NCBI RefSeq assembly: GCF_900176205.1
Contig: NZ_LT859959.1
Coordinates: 1,736,001 to 1,800,000, forward strand
DNA from: Bradyrhizobium sp. ORS 285
Lineage (GTDB): Bacteria; Pseudomonadota; Alphaproteobacteria; Rhizobiales; Xanthobacteraceae
Length of the DNA: 64,000 nt
Direction: 5' to 3'
In this document: positions 33,285 through 42,507 of the stretch, piece after piece
Numbering within the stretch: position 1 is the first letter of the stretch
Layout: every line of letters begins with the position of its first letter
The notes under the pieces: generated by a model
Database searches by the model: none
What the model was told of the DNA's origin: nothing
The model's input: the letters and a program-made list of their open reading frames with translations, nothing else
Position numbers and translations under genes: made by a program

Positions 33285-34040
33285 ATGGATCTGGGATTGG
33301 CCGGCAAGAGCGTGCTGATCACGGGCGGCAGCAAGGGTATCGGGCTCGCGATCGCGGAATTGTTTGCTGCCGAAGGCGCCAATGTTGCGATCTGCGCCCG
33401 CGATGGAGAAGCGGTCGGCAAAGTCGTTGCGAAGCTGGCGGCCAAAGGCGTGAAGGCCTGGGGGCAGGGCATCGACGTGGCTGATCCCGTCGCGCTGAAG
33501 GGGTGGGTCGACGGTGCGGCGAAGGAGTTCGGCGGCGTCGACTGCGTGGTCTGCAACGTCAGTGCGCTGGCGGTCGGGGACACGCCGGAGACCTGGGACA
33601 AGTCCTTCCGCGTCGACATGATGCACACGGTCAACGCGATCGCGGCGGCAACTCCTTATCTGGAGCAGTCCAAATCCGCGTCGATCAGCATCATCTCCAG
33701 CGTTTCCGGCTTCGAGGTCGATTTCGCCGCGGGATCCTATGGCGCCATCAAGGGCGCGTTGATCCATTATGCAAAGGGCCTCGCGCACCAGCTCGTCAGC
33801 AAGGGCATTCGCGTCAACGCGGTGTCGCCGGGGAACACCTATTTCGAAGGCGGCATCTGGCAGAACATCGAGAATGGATCGCCGGATCTGTTCAAGATGG
33901 CGATGGGCCTGAACCCGACGGGACGAATGGGAACCGCTGAAGAGGTCGCCTATGGCGTGGTGATGCTGGCGAGCCCGCTGGCCAGCCGGATCTCGGGAAC
34001 CAACCTCATCATTGATGGAGCCTTGACGAAGGCGGTCTAG
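33285..34040 (+). CDS. Short-chain dehydrogenase/reductase
   Basis: 251 aa. NAD(P) motif ITGGSKGIGLAIAELF at the N-terminus and catalytic YGAIK (SGFEVDFAAGSYGAIK); the usual NNAG motif reads CNVSA. AAGGAG is 5 nt before the ATG. Last gene of the transporter-amidase operon, 27 bp after the amidase. Substrate unknown; may oxidise or reduce the carbon part of the imported amide. Confidence 0.92.
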   Translation: MDLGLAGKSVLITGGSKGIGLAIAELFAAEGANVAICARDGEAVGKVVAKLAAKGVKAWGQGIDVADPVALKGWVDGAAKEFGGVDCVVCNVSALAVGDTPETWDKSFRVDMMHTVNAIAAATPYLEQSKSASISIISSVSGFEVDFAAGSYGAIKGALIHYAKGLAHQLVSKGIRVNAVSPGNTYFEGGIWQNIENGSPDLFKMAMGLNPTGRMGTAEEVAYGVVMLASPLASRISGTNLIIDGALTKAV

Positions 34041-34160
34041 ATTCGCCTGTACGCAAGCGTGAAAGCCATGCAGCAAGAGAATGCTGCACTGCGGCTAATG
34101 TCCGACTCTCCGGCGGTCTCAGGAGTTGAGAGCTCTTGAGGCCGCAAGGGAGAACAAGGC

Positions 34161-35273
34161 ATGCAGGCACTCGTGCAGCAGCTGTCAGCACTGGTCCCCG
34201 ATTGGATGATCGGGCCAGCTTTGATCATCGGCGCCATCCTGGGCGCGCTGCTCGTCTATAAGGTGCTCCGTGCCCTGGTGAAGCGTGCGATCGGACCACG
34301 GAAGTCGATCCTGCTGCCGATCCTGCAGCGGACTGCAGGGCCTGCGCGGCTGGCACTCTGTTTGATCGCTGTCGCCATGGTGCTGCCGCTGGCACCGTTG
34401 AACGAGGGCTGGCGGCGCGCGCTGGCGCATCTGTTCGTGGTGGCGACCATCGCGCTGGTCGGCTGGATCACGATCCGCATCGTCGACATGGTGTCGGCGC
34501 GCTATCTGCAGCGCTTCCGGGACGACATCACGGAGAATTTCCTTGCGCGCAAGCACGTCACGCAGGTTCGCGTGTTCAAGCGCGTGATCGATACCTTGAT
34601 CATCATTGTCGCCGTTTCCGCGGCGCTGATGACGTTCGATTCCGTCAGGCAATATGGCGTCAGCCTGTTCGCATCGGCCGGCGCCGCCGGCCTGATCGTC
34701 GGTCTCGCAGCAAGGCCATTGCTCAGCAACCTGATTGCCGGCGTACAGATCGCCGTGACCCAGCCGATCCGCATCGAGGATGCAGTGATCATCGAGAACG
34801 AATGGGGGTGGGTCGAGGACATCGCCTCGACCTATGTCGTGATCCGGCTGTGGGACTGGCGGCGCATGGTGGTGCCGCTGTCCTATTTCATCGAGCGTCC
34901 CTTTCAGAACTGGACCCGCGATGCGGCCTCGCTGATCGGCTCGGTGGTGCTTCACGTCGACTATGCCGCCGACGTGCCGCGCATCCGCAAGCGGCTGGAG
35001 GAGGTGGCCAAGGAATCCAAGATCTGGGACGGCGCGGTGGTCAATCTGCAGGTCGTCGACACCAATGCGCGCACCATGGAGCTGCGCGCTCTGGTGAGCG
35101 CGCGCAATGCGCCGCAGGCCTGGGATCTGCGCTGCGAGGTCCGTGAGAAGCTGATCGCCTTCCTGCAGCGGGACATGCGCGAGGCATTGCCGCGCGACCG
35201 CGCCGACATCTCGCCGCCGCTGTCGGTGTTCAATCCGCAATCGCCGCCGCATTTCGCAGCTGCAACGAACTGA
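34161..35273 (+). CDS. MscS-family mechanosensitive channel
   Basis: 370 aa. About four to five membrane segments (about 12-38, 56-76, 88-112, 135-155 and the pore helix near 168-190: ASAGAAGLIVGLAARPLLSNLIAG), then the MscS beta domain (AVIIENEWGWVEDIASTYVVIRLWDWRRMVVPLSYF) and an alpha/beta C-terminus. Protects against osmotic downshock. Stands alone; converges with the phosphonate genes 2 bp beyond its stop. Confidence 0.92.
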   Translation: MQALVQQLSALVPDWMIGPALIIGAILGALLVYKVLRALVKRAIGPRKSILLPILQRTAGPARLALCLIAVAMVLPLAPLNEGWRRALAHLFVVATIALVGWITIRIVDMVSARYLQRFRDDITENFLARKHVTQVRVFKRVIDTLIIIVAVSAALMTFDSVRQYGVSLFASAGAAGLIVGLAARPLLSNLIAGVQIAVTQPIRIEDAVIIENEWGWVEDIASTYVVIRLWDWRRMVVPLSYFIERPFQNWTRDAASLIGSVVLHVDYAADVPRIRKRLEEVAKESKIWDGAVVNLQVVDTNARTMELRALVSARNAPQAWDLRCEVREKLIAFLQRDMREALPRDRADISPPLSVFNPQSPPHFAAATN

Positions 35274-35275
35274 CC

Positions 35276-35986
35276 TCAGCTCCCGCCGAGCGCCCAGCTG
35301 TCGACGATTCTGAACCGGCTCGTCGAGTTGGATTGGCGGAACAGTGCGATCCGATCGATGGAGAGGCTGCGGAGATCCAGCTCGGCGAAGCGGTCTCGCA
35401 GCATTGCAAGCACAGGCGCACGCCGTTCGTCGGACAGTCGGCAGGTCAGCGTCATGTGGAAGCGAAAATCCTCCATGACGTAAGGATAGCCCCAGCGATC
35501 GAGATGCTCCCGTTGCCGCGGCGTCAGCATCTCCGGCTTGCGCCGTGCGCGGTCCTCAGTGCTCATCGGCGCCCGAAAGGGCTCAAACGTCTCGACGCAG
35601 GCGGCGGCGAGTTGTTGTAGCTCCGCGGATGCTTCGCCGGGGATTACCGCGATGAAGCCGCTAATGGCATCCACGACGGGACGGATGATCGGCACCGGCC
35701 GGGGTGTCGCAGCGAAAGCTGCGCAGGTGGTGGTGAGCTCAGCTTCGCTTCGGGAATCGTTCAGCGGAAACGGCGCCTTGAGCGTGGCATGGAAGCCGTA
35801 TTTGCGGGCGTCCGCTGTGAGCTCAGCCCAATCAGGCAGGACGTCGAGGATGTCTCGTGGAAAATCCCGCTCGTTCCCGGTCCAAGCGTCATAGCCGAGC
35901 AGATCGGTACCGAAAGCGGAGAGCGCCGTGTCCGGTGCCGGTGCGTAGTAGATGGCGTAGCGTGGGAAGCCGCTCATCACGGTCAC
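35276..35986 (-). CDS. 2H-phosphoesterase-like phosphonate-operon protein (DUF1045)
   Basis: 236 aa. Two HxT motifs, H66-A-T-L and H177-M-T-L, define the 2H phosphoesterase/2'-5' RNA ligase-like fold; the overall sequence (RYAIYYAP..., DARKYGFHATLKAPF) matches the DUF1045 'phosphonate metabolism' family. Translationally coupled to the phnM paralogue (ATGA overlap). Since no phnP (cyclic ribose-phosphate phosphodiesterase) is in the window, it may open the 1,2-cyclic phosphate made by C-P lyase (inference). Confidence 0.85.
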   Translation of the reverse strand: MTVMSGFPRYAIYYAPAPDTALSAFGTDLLGYDAWTGNERDFPRDILDVLPDWAELTADARKYGFHATLKAPFPLNDSRSEAELTTTCAAFAATPRPVPIIRPVVDAISGFIAVIPGEASAELQQLAAACVETFEPFRAPMSTEDRARRKPEMLTPRQREHLDRWGYPYVMEDFRFHMTLTCRLSDERRAPVLAMLRDRFAELDLRSLSIDRIALFRQSNSTSRFRIVDSWALGGS

Positions 35987-37170
35987 TCCGCCGCCGCGGC
36001 GCGCGGCGCCGCGCGGGTGCTGAGACGATCGGCTTCAGTGAGGTGGACGAGACGGCCGGCCGCGATCACAGCGACGACGCGTGGACGCATCGGTAGGCTG
36101 TCATCGACCAGGACGATGTCCGCACGCTGCCCGGGCGCGAGCGCGCCGCGGTCCGACAGGCCCGCGGCTTGCGCCGGGCCGGCCGAGATCAGGCCCCAGG
36201 CGCGGCCCAGCGGGAGAATACCATCGGCGACGAGCCGATACGCTGCCAGCAGGGGCGCTGGATAGTAATAGTCGGACGCCAGCACGGAGCACAGGCCTTT
36301 GGCGATCATGTCGCTCGCCTTCGTCCATCCCGTATGGCTGCCGCCGCGCACCACGTTTGGCGCGCCGAAGACGATGGCGTCGCCGCCGGCTGCGGCCTCC
36401 CGCGCCGTTTCCTCATTGACCGGAAACTCGGCGATCCCGACGCCCTGTGCACGAAACGCTCGGCGCATCTCCGGACTCTCGTCGTCGTGCGACAACATGC
36501 GGACGCCGGCCTTGCGCGCGGTCTCCGCCAGTCGGGCAATCGACGCCGGCACCGCGTCGGCGCGAGTCACGACGCGGGCGACGAGGCGATCGAACTCGTC
36601 GCCGGACAGGCCGGTGCGGTCGACCATGCGCTGGCGCTTGTGCGGTTTGTCGAGGCTCGCGACGGTCGAATCCATGTGGTCGTTGAAGGCGAACAGGCCG
36701 ATGCGCCGAGCGGCGAGCAACTGGCGGATTTCATCCTCGTCGTCGAGATTGTAAGTCTCGTGGCGGAGATGAAAACGAGTATCCGCCGCGAGCCGCGGAC
36801 GCAGGCCTTCGATCGCTTCCAGCAGCTGGCGCGCATTGTCGGCACTACGCAGGCCGGGCTCCCACGACCAGGTGGTCGCATGGAACACCGTGGTGATGCC
36901 GTTGCTGACGGCTTGACGGTCGCTTTCGACAAGCGCGACGTCGATCGGGAAATCGACGCCGGCACGCGGCATCATCTGCCGCTCGAACGCATCGCCGTGG
37001 ATGTCGACGATGCCGGGCAGCACGGTGAGTCCGTTGGCATCAAGATTAAGAGCGGCACCGCGTGTCGGAGCATCCAGCCGGTCGATGACGCCTTCGGAGA
37101 CGGTCAGGGAGGTGTCAACGAGCTCGGAGCCGATCAGGCCGCGGCCGGAGGAGATGGAAATGTCGGTCAT
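35983..37170 (-). CDS. phnM: PhnM-type amidohydrolase, paralogue 1
   Basis: 395 aa from ATG 37170. Amidohydrolase fold: [64 protein letters not shown]. The canonical role is removal of pyrophosphate from alpha-D-ribose 1-methylphosphonate 5-triphosphate. It is clearly distinct in sequence from the second PhnM at 47075-48232 (for example HGDAFERQ in place of HTDHLEAH). 4-bp overlaps at both ends with the acyltransferase and the DUF1045 gene. Confidence 0.9.
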   Translation of the reverse strand: MTDISISSGRGLIGSELVDTSLTVSEGVIDRLDAPTRGAALNLDANGLTVLPGIVDIHGDAFERQMMPRAGVDFPIDVALVESDRQAVSNGITTVFHATTWSWEPGLRSADNARQLLEAIEGLRPRLAADTRFHLRHETYNLDDEDEIRQLLAARRIGLFAFNDHMDSTVASLDKPHKRQRMVDRTGLSGDEFDRLVARVVTRADAVPASIARLAETARKAGVRMLSHDDESPEMRRAFRAQGVGIAEFPVNEETAREAAAGGDAIVFGAPNVVRGGSHTGWTKASDMIAKGLCSVLASDYYYPAPLLAAYRLVADGILPLGRAWGLISAGPAQAAGLSDRGALAPGQRADIVLVDDSLPMRPRVVAVIAAGRLVHLTEADRLSTRAAPRAAAAE

Positions 37171-37829
37171 CGAGCGGCACTCTGCCGCACCTGACGCCCG
37201 CCGTCGAGAGCCGCCTCGTACTTGTCCAGGAATGCGCCGATCTCGAGCTGCCGAAAATCCGGCAGCGCGGCGCGCAGCGTGTCGTGATCCCAGTCCCACC
37301 ATGCCAGATTGACCAGTCGCTGCTCGACCTCGATCGGAAAGCGCCGCTTGATGACCCGGGCGGGATTGCCGGCGACGATGGTGTAGGCCGGCACGTCCTT
37401 GGTGACGATGGCGCCGGCCGCCACCACTGCGCCGGTGCCGATGTTGCGTCCCGGCAGCACGATCGCCCCGTGGCCGATCCACACGTCATGGCCGATGTCG
37501 ACGTGATGCTCCCTGCGCCAGGCGAAGAACTCCGCATCGTCGGCCTCGCCGGGGAAATAGGCGCTGGCCCGATAGGTGAAGTGGGCCTGGGTGGCGCGAT
37601 GCATCGGGTGATTGCCCGGATTGATGCGGGTCATCGCCGCGATCGAGCAGAACTTGCCGATCGTCGTGTAGGTGATCTGAGCGTCGTTGACGACGTAGGA
37701 GTAGTCGCCCATCGTCACCTCGTGGAGGATGGTGCGGGCCCCGACTTCGCAATAGGCGCCGAGGCTTGTCTCGTGGAGCTTGGCGCTGGGATCGATGGTA
37801 GGATCGACGGAAAGCGATTTGCCGGCCAT
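37167..37829 (-). CDS. Hexapeptide-repeat acyltransferase of the phosphonate locus
   Basis: 220 aa from ATG 37829; upstream ATGs at 37877/37880 fall within the Pho-box array and are rejected. Left-handed beta-helix ([61 protein letters not shown]) like CAT/DapH-type O- or N-acetyltransferases; matches the phosphonate-locus hexapeptide transferase family. First gene of the divergent minus-strand phn operon. May acetylate aminoalkyl-phosphonates, a PhnO-like role (inference). Confidence 0.85.
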   Translation of the reverse strand: MAGKSLSVDPTIDPSAKLHETSLGAYCEVGARTILHEVTMGDYSYVVNDAQITYTTIGKFCSIAAMTRINPGNHPMHRATQAHFTYRASAYFPGEADDAEFFAWRREHHVDIGHDVWIGHGAIVLPGRNIGTGAVVAAGAIVTKDVPAYTIVAGNPARVIKRRFPIEVEQRLVNLAWWDWDHDTLRAALPDFRQLEIGAFLDKYEAALDGGRQVRQSAAR

Positions 37830-37878
37830 GTCTTTCTCTATTCCCTGGAGATCAAACAAAACCTGTAGGGCGCTCATC

Positions 37879-37907
37879 ATGACAGTTGCATGACGCGTCA
37901 ATGACGC
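37879..37907 (-). promoter_or_regulatory. Pho-box array between the two phn operons
   Basis: ATGACAG (37879), ATGACGC (37890) and ATGACGC (37901) are spaced exactly 11 bp apart; read on the minus strand they are GCGTCAT, GCGTCAT and CTGTCAT, the 11-bp repeats of a PhoB-binding site. It lies 50-78 bp before the acyltransferase start and about 105 bp before phnC. Confidence 0.8.
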
Positions 37908-38011
37908 GACGGCCGCCGATGTGGATGAGGGAGGCGGCGTAAACGGAATGTCACATAACTGTTGAATCCAGACGCTAGCGGTAGGGCAAAGCGAGGCGTC
38001 TGGAGAATTCC

Positions 38012-38821
38012 ATGCTGGTGGTCAATGGTCTGACGTGCCGTTTCGGCGCGAAAGCCGCGGTCGACAATGCGTCCTTCTCGGTAGCGCCCGGCAGCTTCGT
38101 CGGCGTGATCGGGCGTTCGGGTGCCGGCAAATCGACCCTGCTGCGCTCGATCAACCGCCTCAGTCCGATCAGCTCCGGGCAAGTCCTCTTCAAGGATCTC
38201 GACGTGACCGCGTTGCGCGGCCGTGAGCTGCGCCAGTGGCGCGCCCGGTCGGCGATGATCTTCCAGCAGTTCAATCTGGTCGGCCGGCTCGATGTGCTCA
38301 CCAACGTATTGATGGGCCGGCTCGCCGAGGTCCCGTCGTGGCGATCGCTTGCACAACTCTGGCCCGCGAACGATGTCGCCATGGCGCTATCGGCGCTCGA
38401 GCAGTTCGACATGGCCTCGCTGGCCGCGCAGCGCGCGGATCAGCTCTCGGGTGGTCAGCAGCAGCGCGTCGCGATCGCCCGTGCGCTGGTGCAGAATCCC
38501 GAGATCATCCTGGCCGACGAGCCGATCGCCTCGCTCGATCCCCGCAACACCAAGATCGTGATGGATGCGCTGCTGCGCATCAACAAGCATTTCGGGATCA
38601 CCGTGGTCTGCAACCTGCATTCGCTCGATCTGGCGCGCAGCTATTGCGACCGCTTGATCGGCATGGCGCAGGGGCGCGTCGTGTTCGACGACGTTCCGGC
38701 GGCGTTGACCGCGCAGATCGCGCGCGAGCTGTACGATCTGGAGGCCGACGACGTCATGGATGGCGTCCGCCCGGTGCCTCCCGCAACCGTTCCGGCCTTC
38801 GGCGAGGCTGCCGTGGCCTGA
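38012..38821 (+). CDS. phnC: PhnC, phosphonate ABC transporter ATPase
   Basis: 269 aa. Walker [10 protein letters not shown] at 34-42, signature LSGGQQQR, Walker B IILADEP followed by SLDPRN. High similarity to PhnC importer ATPases ([42 protein letters not shown]). First gene of phnCDE1E2, divergent from the acyltransferase-phnM-DUF1045 operon, with the Pho-box array between. Confidence 0.96.
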   Translation: MLVVNGLTCRFGAKAAVDNASFSVAPGSFVGVIGRSGAGKSTLLRSINRLSPISSGQVLFKDLDVTALRGRELRQWRARSAMIFQQFNLVGRLDVLTNVLMGRLAEVPSWRSLAQLWPANDVAMALSALEQFDMASLAAQRADQLSGGQQQRVAIARALVQNPEIILADEPIASLDPRNTKIVMDALLRINKHFGITVVCNLHSLDLARSYCDRLIGMAQGRVVFDDVPAALTAQIARELYDLEADDVMDGVRPVPPATVPAFGEAAVA

Positions 38822-38896
38822 GGTGTGAGTAGCGCACTTTTCGGCCGTCGCTCGCCGAGGCGGCCTGACTGCATGACCCCAAAAAGAGGATTTGCC

Positions 38897-39829
38897 ATGA
38901 TCAATCGTCGCATCATTCTGGCCGGCATCGCCGCGCTTGGCTTCGCCGGCTCGGCTTCCGCCGAGGATTGGAAGGCGAAATATCCGGAGCTGACCTTTGC
39001 GGTGATCCCGGCCGAGAACGCCTCCGGCGTGACCGAGCGCTGGACGCCGTTCGTCAACTATCTGTCCAAGGAGCTCGGCACCAAGGTGACGCTCCGCATC
39101 GCCAACGACTATGCGGCCGTGATCGAAGGCCAGCGCGCCGGCAACATCCACATCGCGAGCTACGGTTCGGCCTCGTTTGCCCGTGCGCGTCTGACCGGCG
39201 TCAAGATCGATGCCTTCGCCAACGACATCAATTCTGACGGTAGCACCGGCTACTACTCGGTGTTCTTCGTCAAGGCCAACAGCGCCTACAAGAAGGTCGA
39301 GGACCTCAAGGGCAAGAATCTCGGCCTGGTTGACCCGAACTCGACCTCTGGCAACAACGTGCCGCGGTTCGAACTCAACAAGATGGGCGTGACCGACGCC
39401 GAGACCTATTTCGGCAAGGTCGTGTTCGCCGGCAGCCACGAGAACGCGATTCTCGCGCTCGCCCAGGGCACGGTCGACGTCGCCGCCAACCAGTGGACCA
39501 GCGATAACGACTCAACGCTGGCGCAGATGCTCACCAAGGGCATGCTGAAGAACGCCGACGGCTCGCCTATGAAGAAGGACGATTTCCGCATCATCCACAA
39601 GTCGGCCCCAATCATCAACGGTCCCTACGCCTATAATTCGGATCTGCCCGCGGACCTGAAGGAGGCCATCGCCAAGGCGTTCTTCGAGGCTCCGACCAAG
39701 GACAAGGCGGCGTTCGACCGTCTCTCCGACGGCCAGAAGAAGGGCTTCCATCCGGCCACGACCAAGGACTGGGACGGCACGATCGACCTGATCAAGTTCG
39801 TCGACAGCCTGCGCAAGAAGGCGTCCTGA
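38897..39829 (+). CDS. phnD: PhnD, phosphonate-binding protein
   Basis: 310 aa from ATG 38897 (AGAGGA upstream). Sec signal peptide to about residue 22 (GSASA-ED). PhnD pattern: LTFAVIPAENASGVTERWTPFVNYLSKELGTKV, HIASYGSASFARA, GLVDPNSTSGNNVPRFELNK. Periplasmic receptor for alkylphosphonates. A strong hairpin follows at 39850. Confidence 0.96.
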   Translation: MINRRIILAGIAALGFAGSASAEDWKAKYPELTFAVIPAENASGVTERWTPFVNYLSKELGTKVTLRIANDYAAVIEGQRAGNIHIASYGSASFARARLTGVKIDAFANDINSDGSTGYYSVFFVKANSAYKKVEDLKGKNLGLVDPNSTSGNNVPRFELNKMGVTDAETYFGKVVFAGSHENAILALAQGTVDVAANQWTSDNDSTLAQMLTKGMLKNADGSPMKKDDFRIIHKSAPIINGPYAYNSDLPADLKEAIAKAFFEAPTKDKAAFDRLSDGQKKGFHPATTKDWDGTIDLIKFVDSLRKKAS

Positions 39830-39849
39830 TCGACGTCTCATCCAAGCGG

Positions 39850-39882
39850 GAGCCGGGTCGGGCATGACCCGGCTCTCGTCTT
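39850..39882 (+). terminator. Hairpin between phnD and phnE1
   Basis: A perfect 10-bp stem (39850-39859 with 39866-39875, 6-nt loop) followed by a weak T-rich stretch. After a binding-protein gene such a hairpin usually stabilises the upstream mRNA and lowers permease expression. Confidence 0.6.
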
Positions 39883-39926
39883 GACCAACGCCCGAAATTC
39901 ATCTGAACGAGAGCAGCACGAATCCG

Positions 39927-40811
39927 ATGGCGGTCGCGGTTTCGATCTTGCCGAGCCAGCAGCTCGATGCGTTGAACGACGCATATCGCCGGGCTGTCTC
40001 TCGCCGTCGCTTGCGATTGGCGCTCTCGGCGATGGTGTTCCTGGGCGTTCTCCTCGTCGCTGCCATCGGCGCCGAGGTCAATCTCGCGACGCTGTTCACG
40101 TATTTCGGCAATTTCGTCAGCTATTTCGATCGCATCTTCACGCTCGATGACGGTCACCGTGTCTGGACCAATATTCCCGAATGGTTCTGGGGCTTCAAGA
40201 AGTGGATCAAGCTGCTCGGTGAGACGCTGCTGATCAGCTATGTCGGCACGCTCGCGGGCATGCTGGTCGCGTTCTGCCTCAATTTCCTTGCGGCCGAGAA
40301 CACCTCGCCGTCGCCGTGGGTCCGGTTCACGGTGCGCCGGCTGCTCGAATTCGCGCGCACGGTGCCTGGCATCGTGTTCGCACTGATCTTCGTCATCGCG
40401 TTCGGTCTTGGTCCCGTTGCCGGCGTGCTCGCGATCGCCGTCCATTCCAGCGGCGCGCTCGGCAAGCTGTTCTCCGAAGTGGTCGAGAATGCCGACATGA
40501 AGCCGGTCGAGGGTATCAGAGCCACCGGCGCGAGCTGGCTGTCCTGCATGCGCTTCGCCGTGCTGCCGCAAGTGATCGCGGGCTTTTCCAGCTACACGCT
40601 GCTGCGCTTCGAGATCAACGTTCGCGAGGCCTCCGTGATGGGGTTCGTCGGCGCCGGCGGCATCGGCCAGGAGCTCGTGGTCGCGATCCGCAAGTTCTAT
40701 TATTCGGATGTCAGCGCCATTCTGGTGATGATCGTCGTGACGGTCTTCCTGATCGACATCGGCACCGGCTGGCTGCGCGGGCGGCTGTTCGGCGCGGAGG
40801 CGCGGACATGA
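39927..40811 (+). CDS. phnE: PhnE1, phosphonate ABC transporter permease
   Basis: 294 aa with a short cytoplasmic N-terminus and about six membrane segments. PhnE motifs include ARTVPGIVFALIFVIAFGLGPVAGVLAI and the loop HSSGALGKLFSEVVENADMKPVEGIRATGAS. Overlaps the second permease gene by 4 bp. Confidence 0.95.
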   Translation: MAVAVSILPSQQLDALNDAYRRAVSRRRLRLALSAMVFLGVLLVAAIGAEVNLATLFTYFGNFVSYFDRIFTLDDGHRVWTNIPEWFWGFKKWIKLLGETLLISYVGTLAGMLVAFCLNFLAAENTSPSPWVRFTVRRLLEFARTVPGIVFALIFVIAFGLGPVAGVLAIAVHSSGALGKLFSEVVENADMKPVEGIRATGASWLSCMRFAVLPQVIAGFSSYTLLRFEINVREASVMGFVGAGGIGQELVVAIRKFYYSDVSAILVMIVVTVFLIDIGTGWLRGRLFGAEART

Positions 40812-41656
40812 GCCTCCAGGACACCCATGACTACGCGCGGCTGCGCGAGCGCTATCCGCACATCTTCAACCGGCCGATGTCGGCCCGGCTGGCGACTCCC
40901 GTGGTGCTGCTGCTGGCGCTTGCGGTGTTCGTCTTCGGTCTCGTCGATCTGGATTTTTCGCCCTCGCGCATCCTCGCGGGGCTCAGCCAGCTCGGCTGGA
41001 TCGCGCGGCTGATGCTGCCGCCCGATCCCGGATCGTCGCTGCCGATCTATCTCAAGGCCCTCGGAGAGACGCTGTCGATCGCGGTGCTCGGCACCACGCT
41101 GGCTGCCTGCGCCGCGTTCCCCGTGAGCCTGCTCGCCGCACGCAACGTCATCCCGTCGGCGATCTTCCGCTTCCCGGTGCGCCGGTTGTTCGACACCATC
41201 CGCGGCGTCGATACGCTGATCTGGGCGCTGGTCTGGATCAATGTCGTCGGCCTCGGTCCGTTCGCCGGCGTGCTCGCGATCGCGGTCTCGGATTTCGGCG
41301 CGCTCGGCAAGCTGTTCTCCGAGGCGATGGAAAGCGCCGACCGCAAGCAGGTCGAGGGCGTGCGCGCCGCGGGCGGCAATGCGCTGCATGAGATCCGCTT
41401 CGGCCTGCTGCCGCAGGTCCTTCCCGTCATCGCGGGGCAGGTGCTTTATTTCATCGAGTCCAACACCCGCTCGGCCACGATCATCGGCATTGTCGGCGCC
41501 GGCGGCATCGGGCTGCAGCTCGCCGAGCAGATTCGCGTGCTCGAATGGCAGAAGGTGTCGTTCCTGATCCTGATGATCCTGGTGGCAGTCGCCGCCATCG
41601 ACTGGATTTCGAACAGGCTCCGCTTCGCCATCATCGGCCGCCGCGCTGCAGCCTGA
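40808..41656 (+). CDS. phnE: PhnE2, second phosphonate permease
   Basis: 282 aa from ATG 40808. Same family as PhnE1 (IRGVDTLIWALVWINVVGLGPFAGVLAI, SDFGALGKLFSEAMESADRKQVEGVRAAGGN), so the importer probably uses a PhnE1-PhnE2 heterodimer. Ends 6 bp before the convergent phnF. Confidence 0.95.
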   Translation: MSLQDTHDYARLRERYPHIFNRPMSARLATPVVLLLALAVFVFGLVDLDFSPSRILAGLSQLGWIARLMLPPDPGSSLPIYLKALGETLSIAVLGTTLAACAAFPVSLLAARNVIPSAIFRFPVRRLFDTIRGVDTLIWALVWINVVGLGPFAGVLAIAVSDFGALGKLFSEAMESADRKQVEGVRAAGGNALHEIRFGLLPQVLPVIAGQVLYFIESNTRSATIIGIVGAGGIGLQLAEQIRVLEWQKVSFLILMILVAVAAIDWISNRLRFAIIGRRAAA

Positions 41657-41662
41657 GGCGGA

Positions 41663-42388
41663 CTAGCCCTCTACCTCGAAGGTGACGCGCTCCGCGGCAA
41701 AGCGGGAGCGCTTGCTGACCAGGGGCGTGCCGTCGGCGTCGATGTCGGTGCTGTCGACGACCAGCACGGGGCGCCCCAGCGCGAGGTCCAGCCGTGCGGC
41801 ATCGCTGGCGTCGGCGATCGCGGCCGTGATGCGTGTCGAGCCGCGGCGATAGTCGCGGATGCCGTAATGCGCCAGCAGCGCCGTCATGGAGCGTACAGCA
41901 GCGAAGATGCGGCCGGCCTCCGGGAATCGTTCGGCTGACAGAAACGACGTGCTGACGCAGATCGGCGTCTTGTCGGCGAAGCGCAGCGCCTCGATGCGCG
42001 CCAGCGGCGCGCCGGTCTTCAATCCCAAGGCGCGTGCGAGCTCGCGCGTGGCCGGCTCCTCGGTCGCGGCGATCAATTGTCCGCGTGGCTCGCGGCCGCC
42101 TGCGCCGACGATCTCGGAGAAGCGCGTCCGCGAACGCAGCGGATAGGACAGGCGAGGGGCCTCGACATAGGTGCCGCTGCCGCGCTCGGCTCGCACCAGC
42201 CCGCGTTCGGCTAAGGTCGCAAGCGCGCGCCGCACGGTATGGCGGTTGACGCGATAGCTCTCGGCGATCTCGGTCTCGCCGGGCAGCCGCGTCCCCGCCG
42301 GGAAGCGGCCTTCGGCGATCTCGCGCTCGATGCCGTCGGCGACGCGCCGCCACAACGCCACGCCGGATCCGGCGTCTTCAATGCTCAT
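41663..42388 (-). CDS. phnF: PhnF, GntR/UTRA-family repressor
   Basis: 241 aa. Winged helix GntR domain (ADGIEREIAEGRFPAGTRLPGETEIAESYRVNRHTVRRALATLAERGLV) and a C-terminal UTRA ligand domain. ATG at 42388 with GGGAG upstream. Divergent from phnG, with a perfect palindromic operator between them. Expected to repress the phn operons until a phosphonate-related ligand binds. Confidence 0.94.
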   Translation of the reverse strand: MSIEDAGSGVALWRRVADGIEREIAEGRFPAGTRLPGETEIAESYRVNRHTVRRALATLAERGLVRAERGSGTYVEAPRLSYPLRSRTRFSEIVGAGGREPRGQLIAATEEPATRELARALGLKTGAPLARIEALRFADKTPICVSTSFLSAERFPEAGRIFAAVRSMTALLAHYGIRDYRRGSTRITAAIADASDAARLDLALGRPVLVVDSTDIDADGTPLVSKRSRFAAERVTFEVEG

Positions 42389-42424
42389 TGCGGCTCCAAC
42401 CAGCTCCCAGCGAAAATCACGGCC

Positions 42425-42442
42425 ATGTCATCAAACAGTCAT
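42425..42442 (+). promoter_or_regulatory. Pho-box-like repeats upstream of phnG
   Basis: ATGTCAT (42425-42431) and CAGTCAT (42436-42442), GTCAT cores exactly 11 bp apart, pointing toward phnG. A third repeat (CGTCCTC at 42445) is weak. Confidence 0.6.
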
Positions 42443-42454
42443 GGCGTCCTCTTA

Positions 42455-42484
42455 TCAAGTTGTCTATTATCATAGACAACTTGA
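42455..42484. promoter_or_regulatory. PhnF operator, perfect 13-bp inverted repeat
   Basis: TCAAGTTGTCTAT (42455-42467), spacer TATC, then the exact reverse complement (42472-42484). It sits 67 bp from the phnF start and 23 bp from phnG, in the place expected for a GntR-family autoregulator that also represses phnG-N. Confidence 0.88.
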
Positions 42485-42507
42485 GCCGGGCAAGATCAGG
42501 ACCAGTG

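Noticed and set aside
31422..34076. 884-codon minus-strand frame opposite the transporter-amidase-SDR operon
   Set aside because: Opposite four recognised genes; repeated His/Asp/Arg-rich composition is typical of antisense reading of GC-rich codons.
37830..37901. Longer start for the hexapeptide acyltransferase (ATG 37877/37880 or 37901)
   Set aside because: These codons fall in or at the Pho-box repeats, so the extra residues would be encoded by the operator; 37829 gives the family's length.
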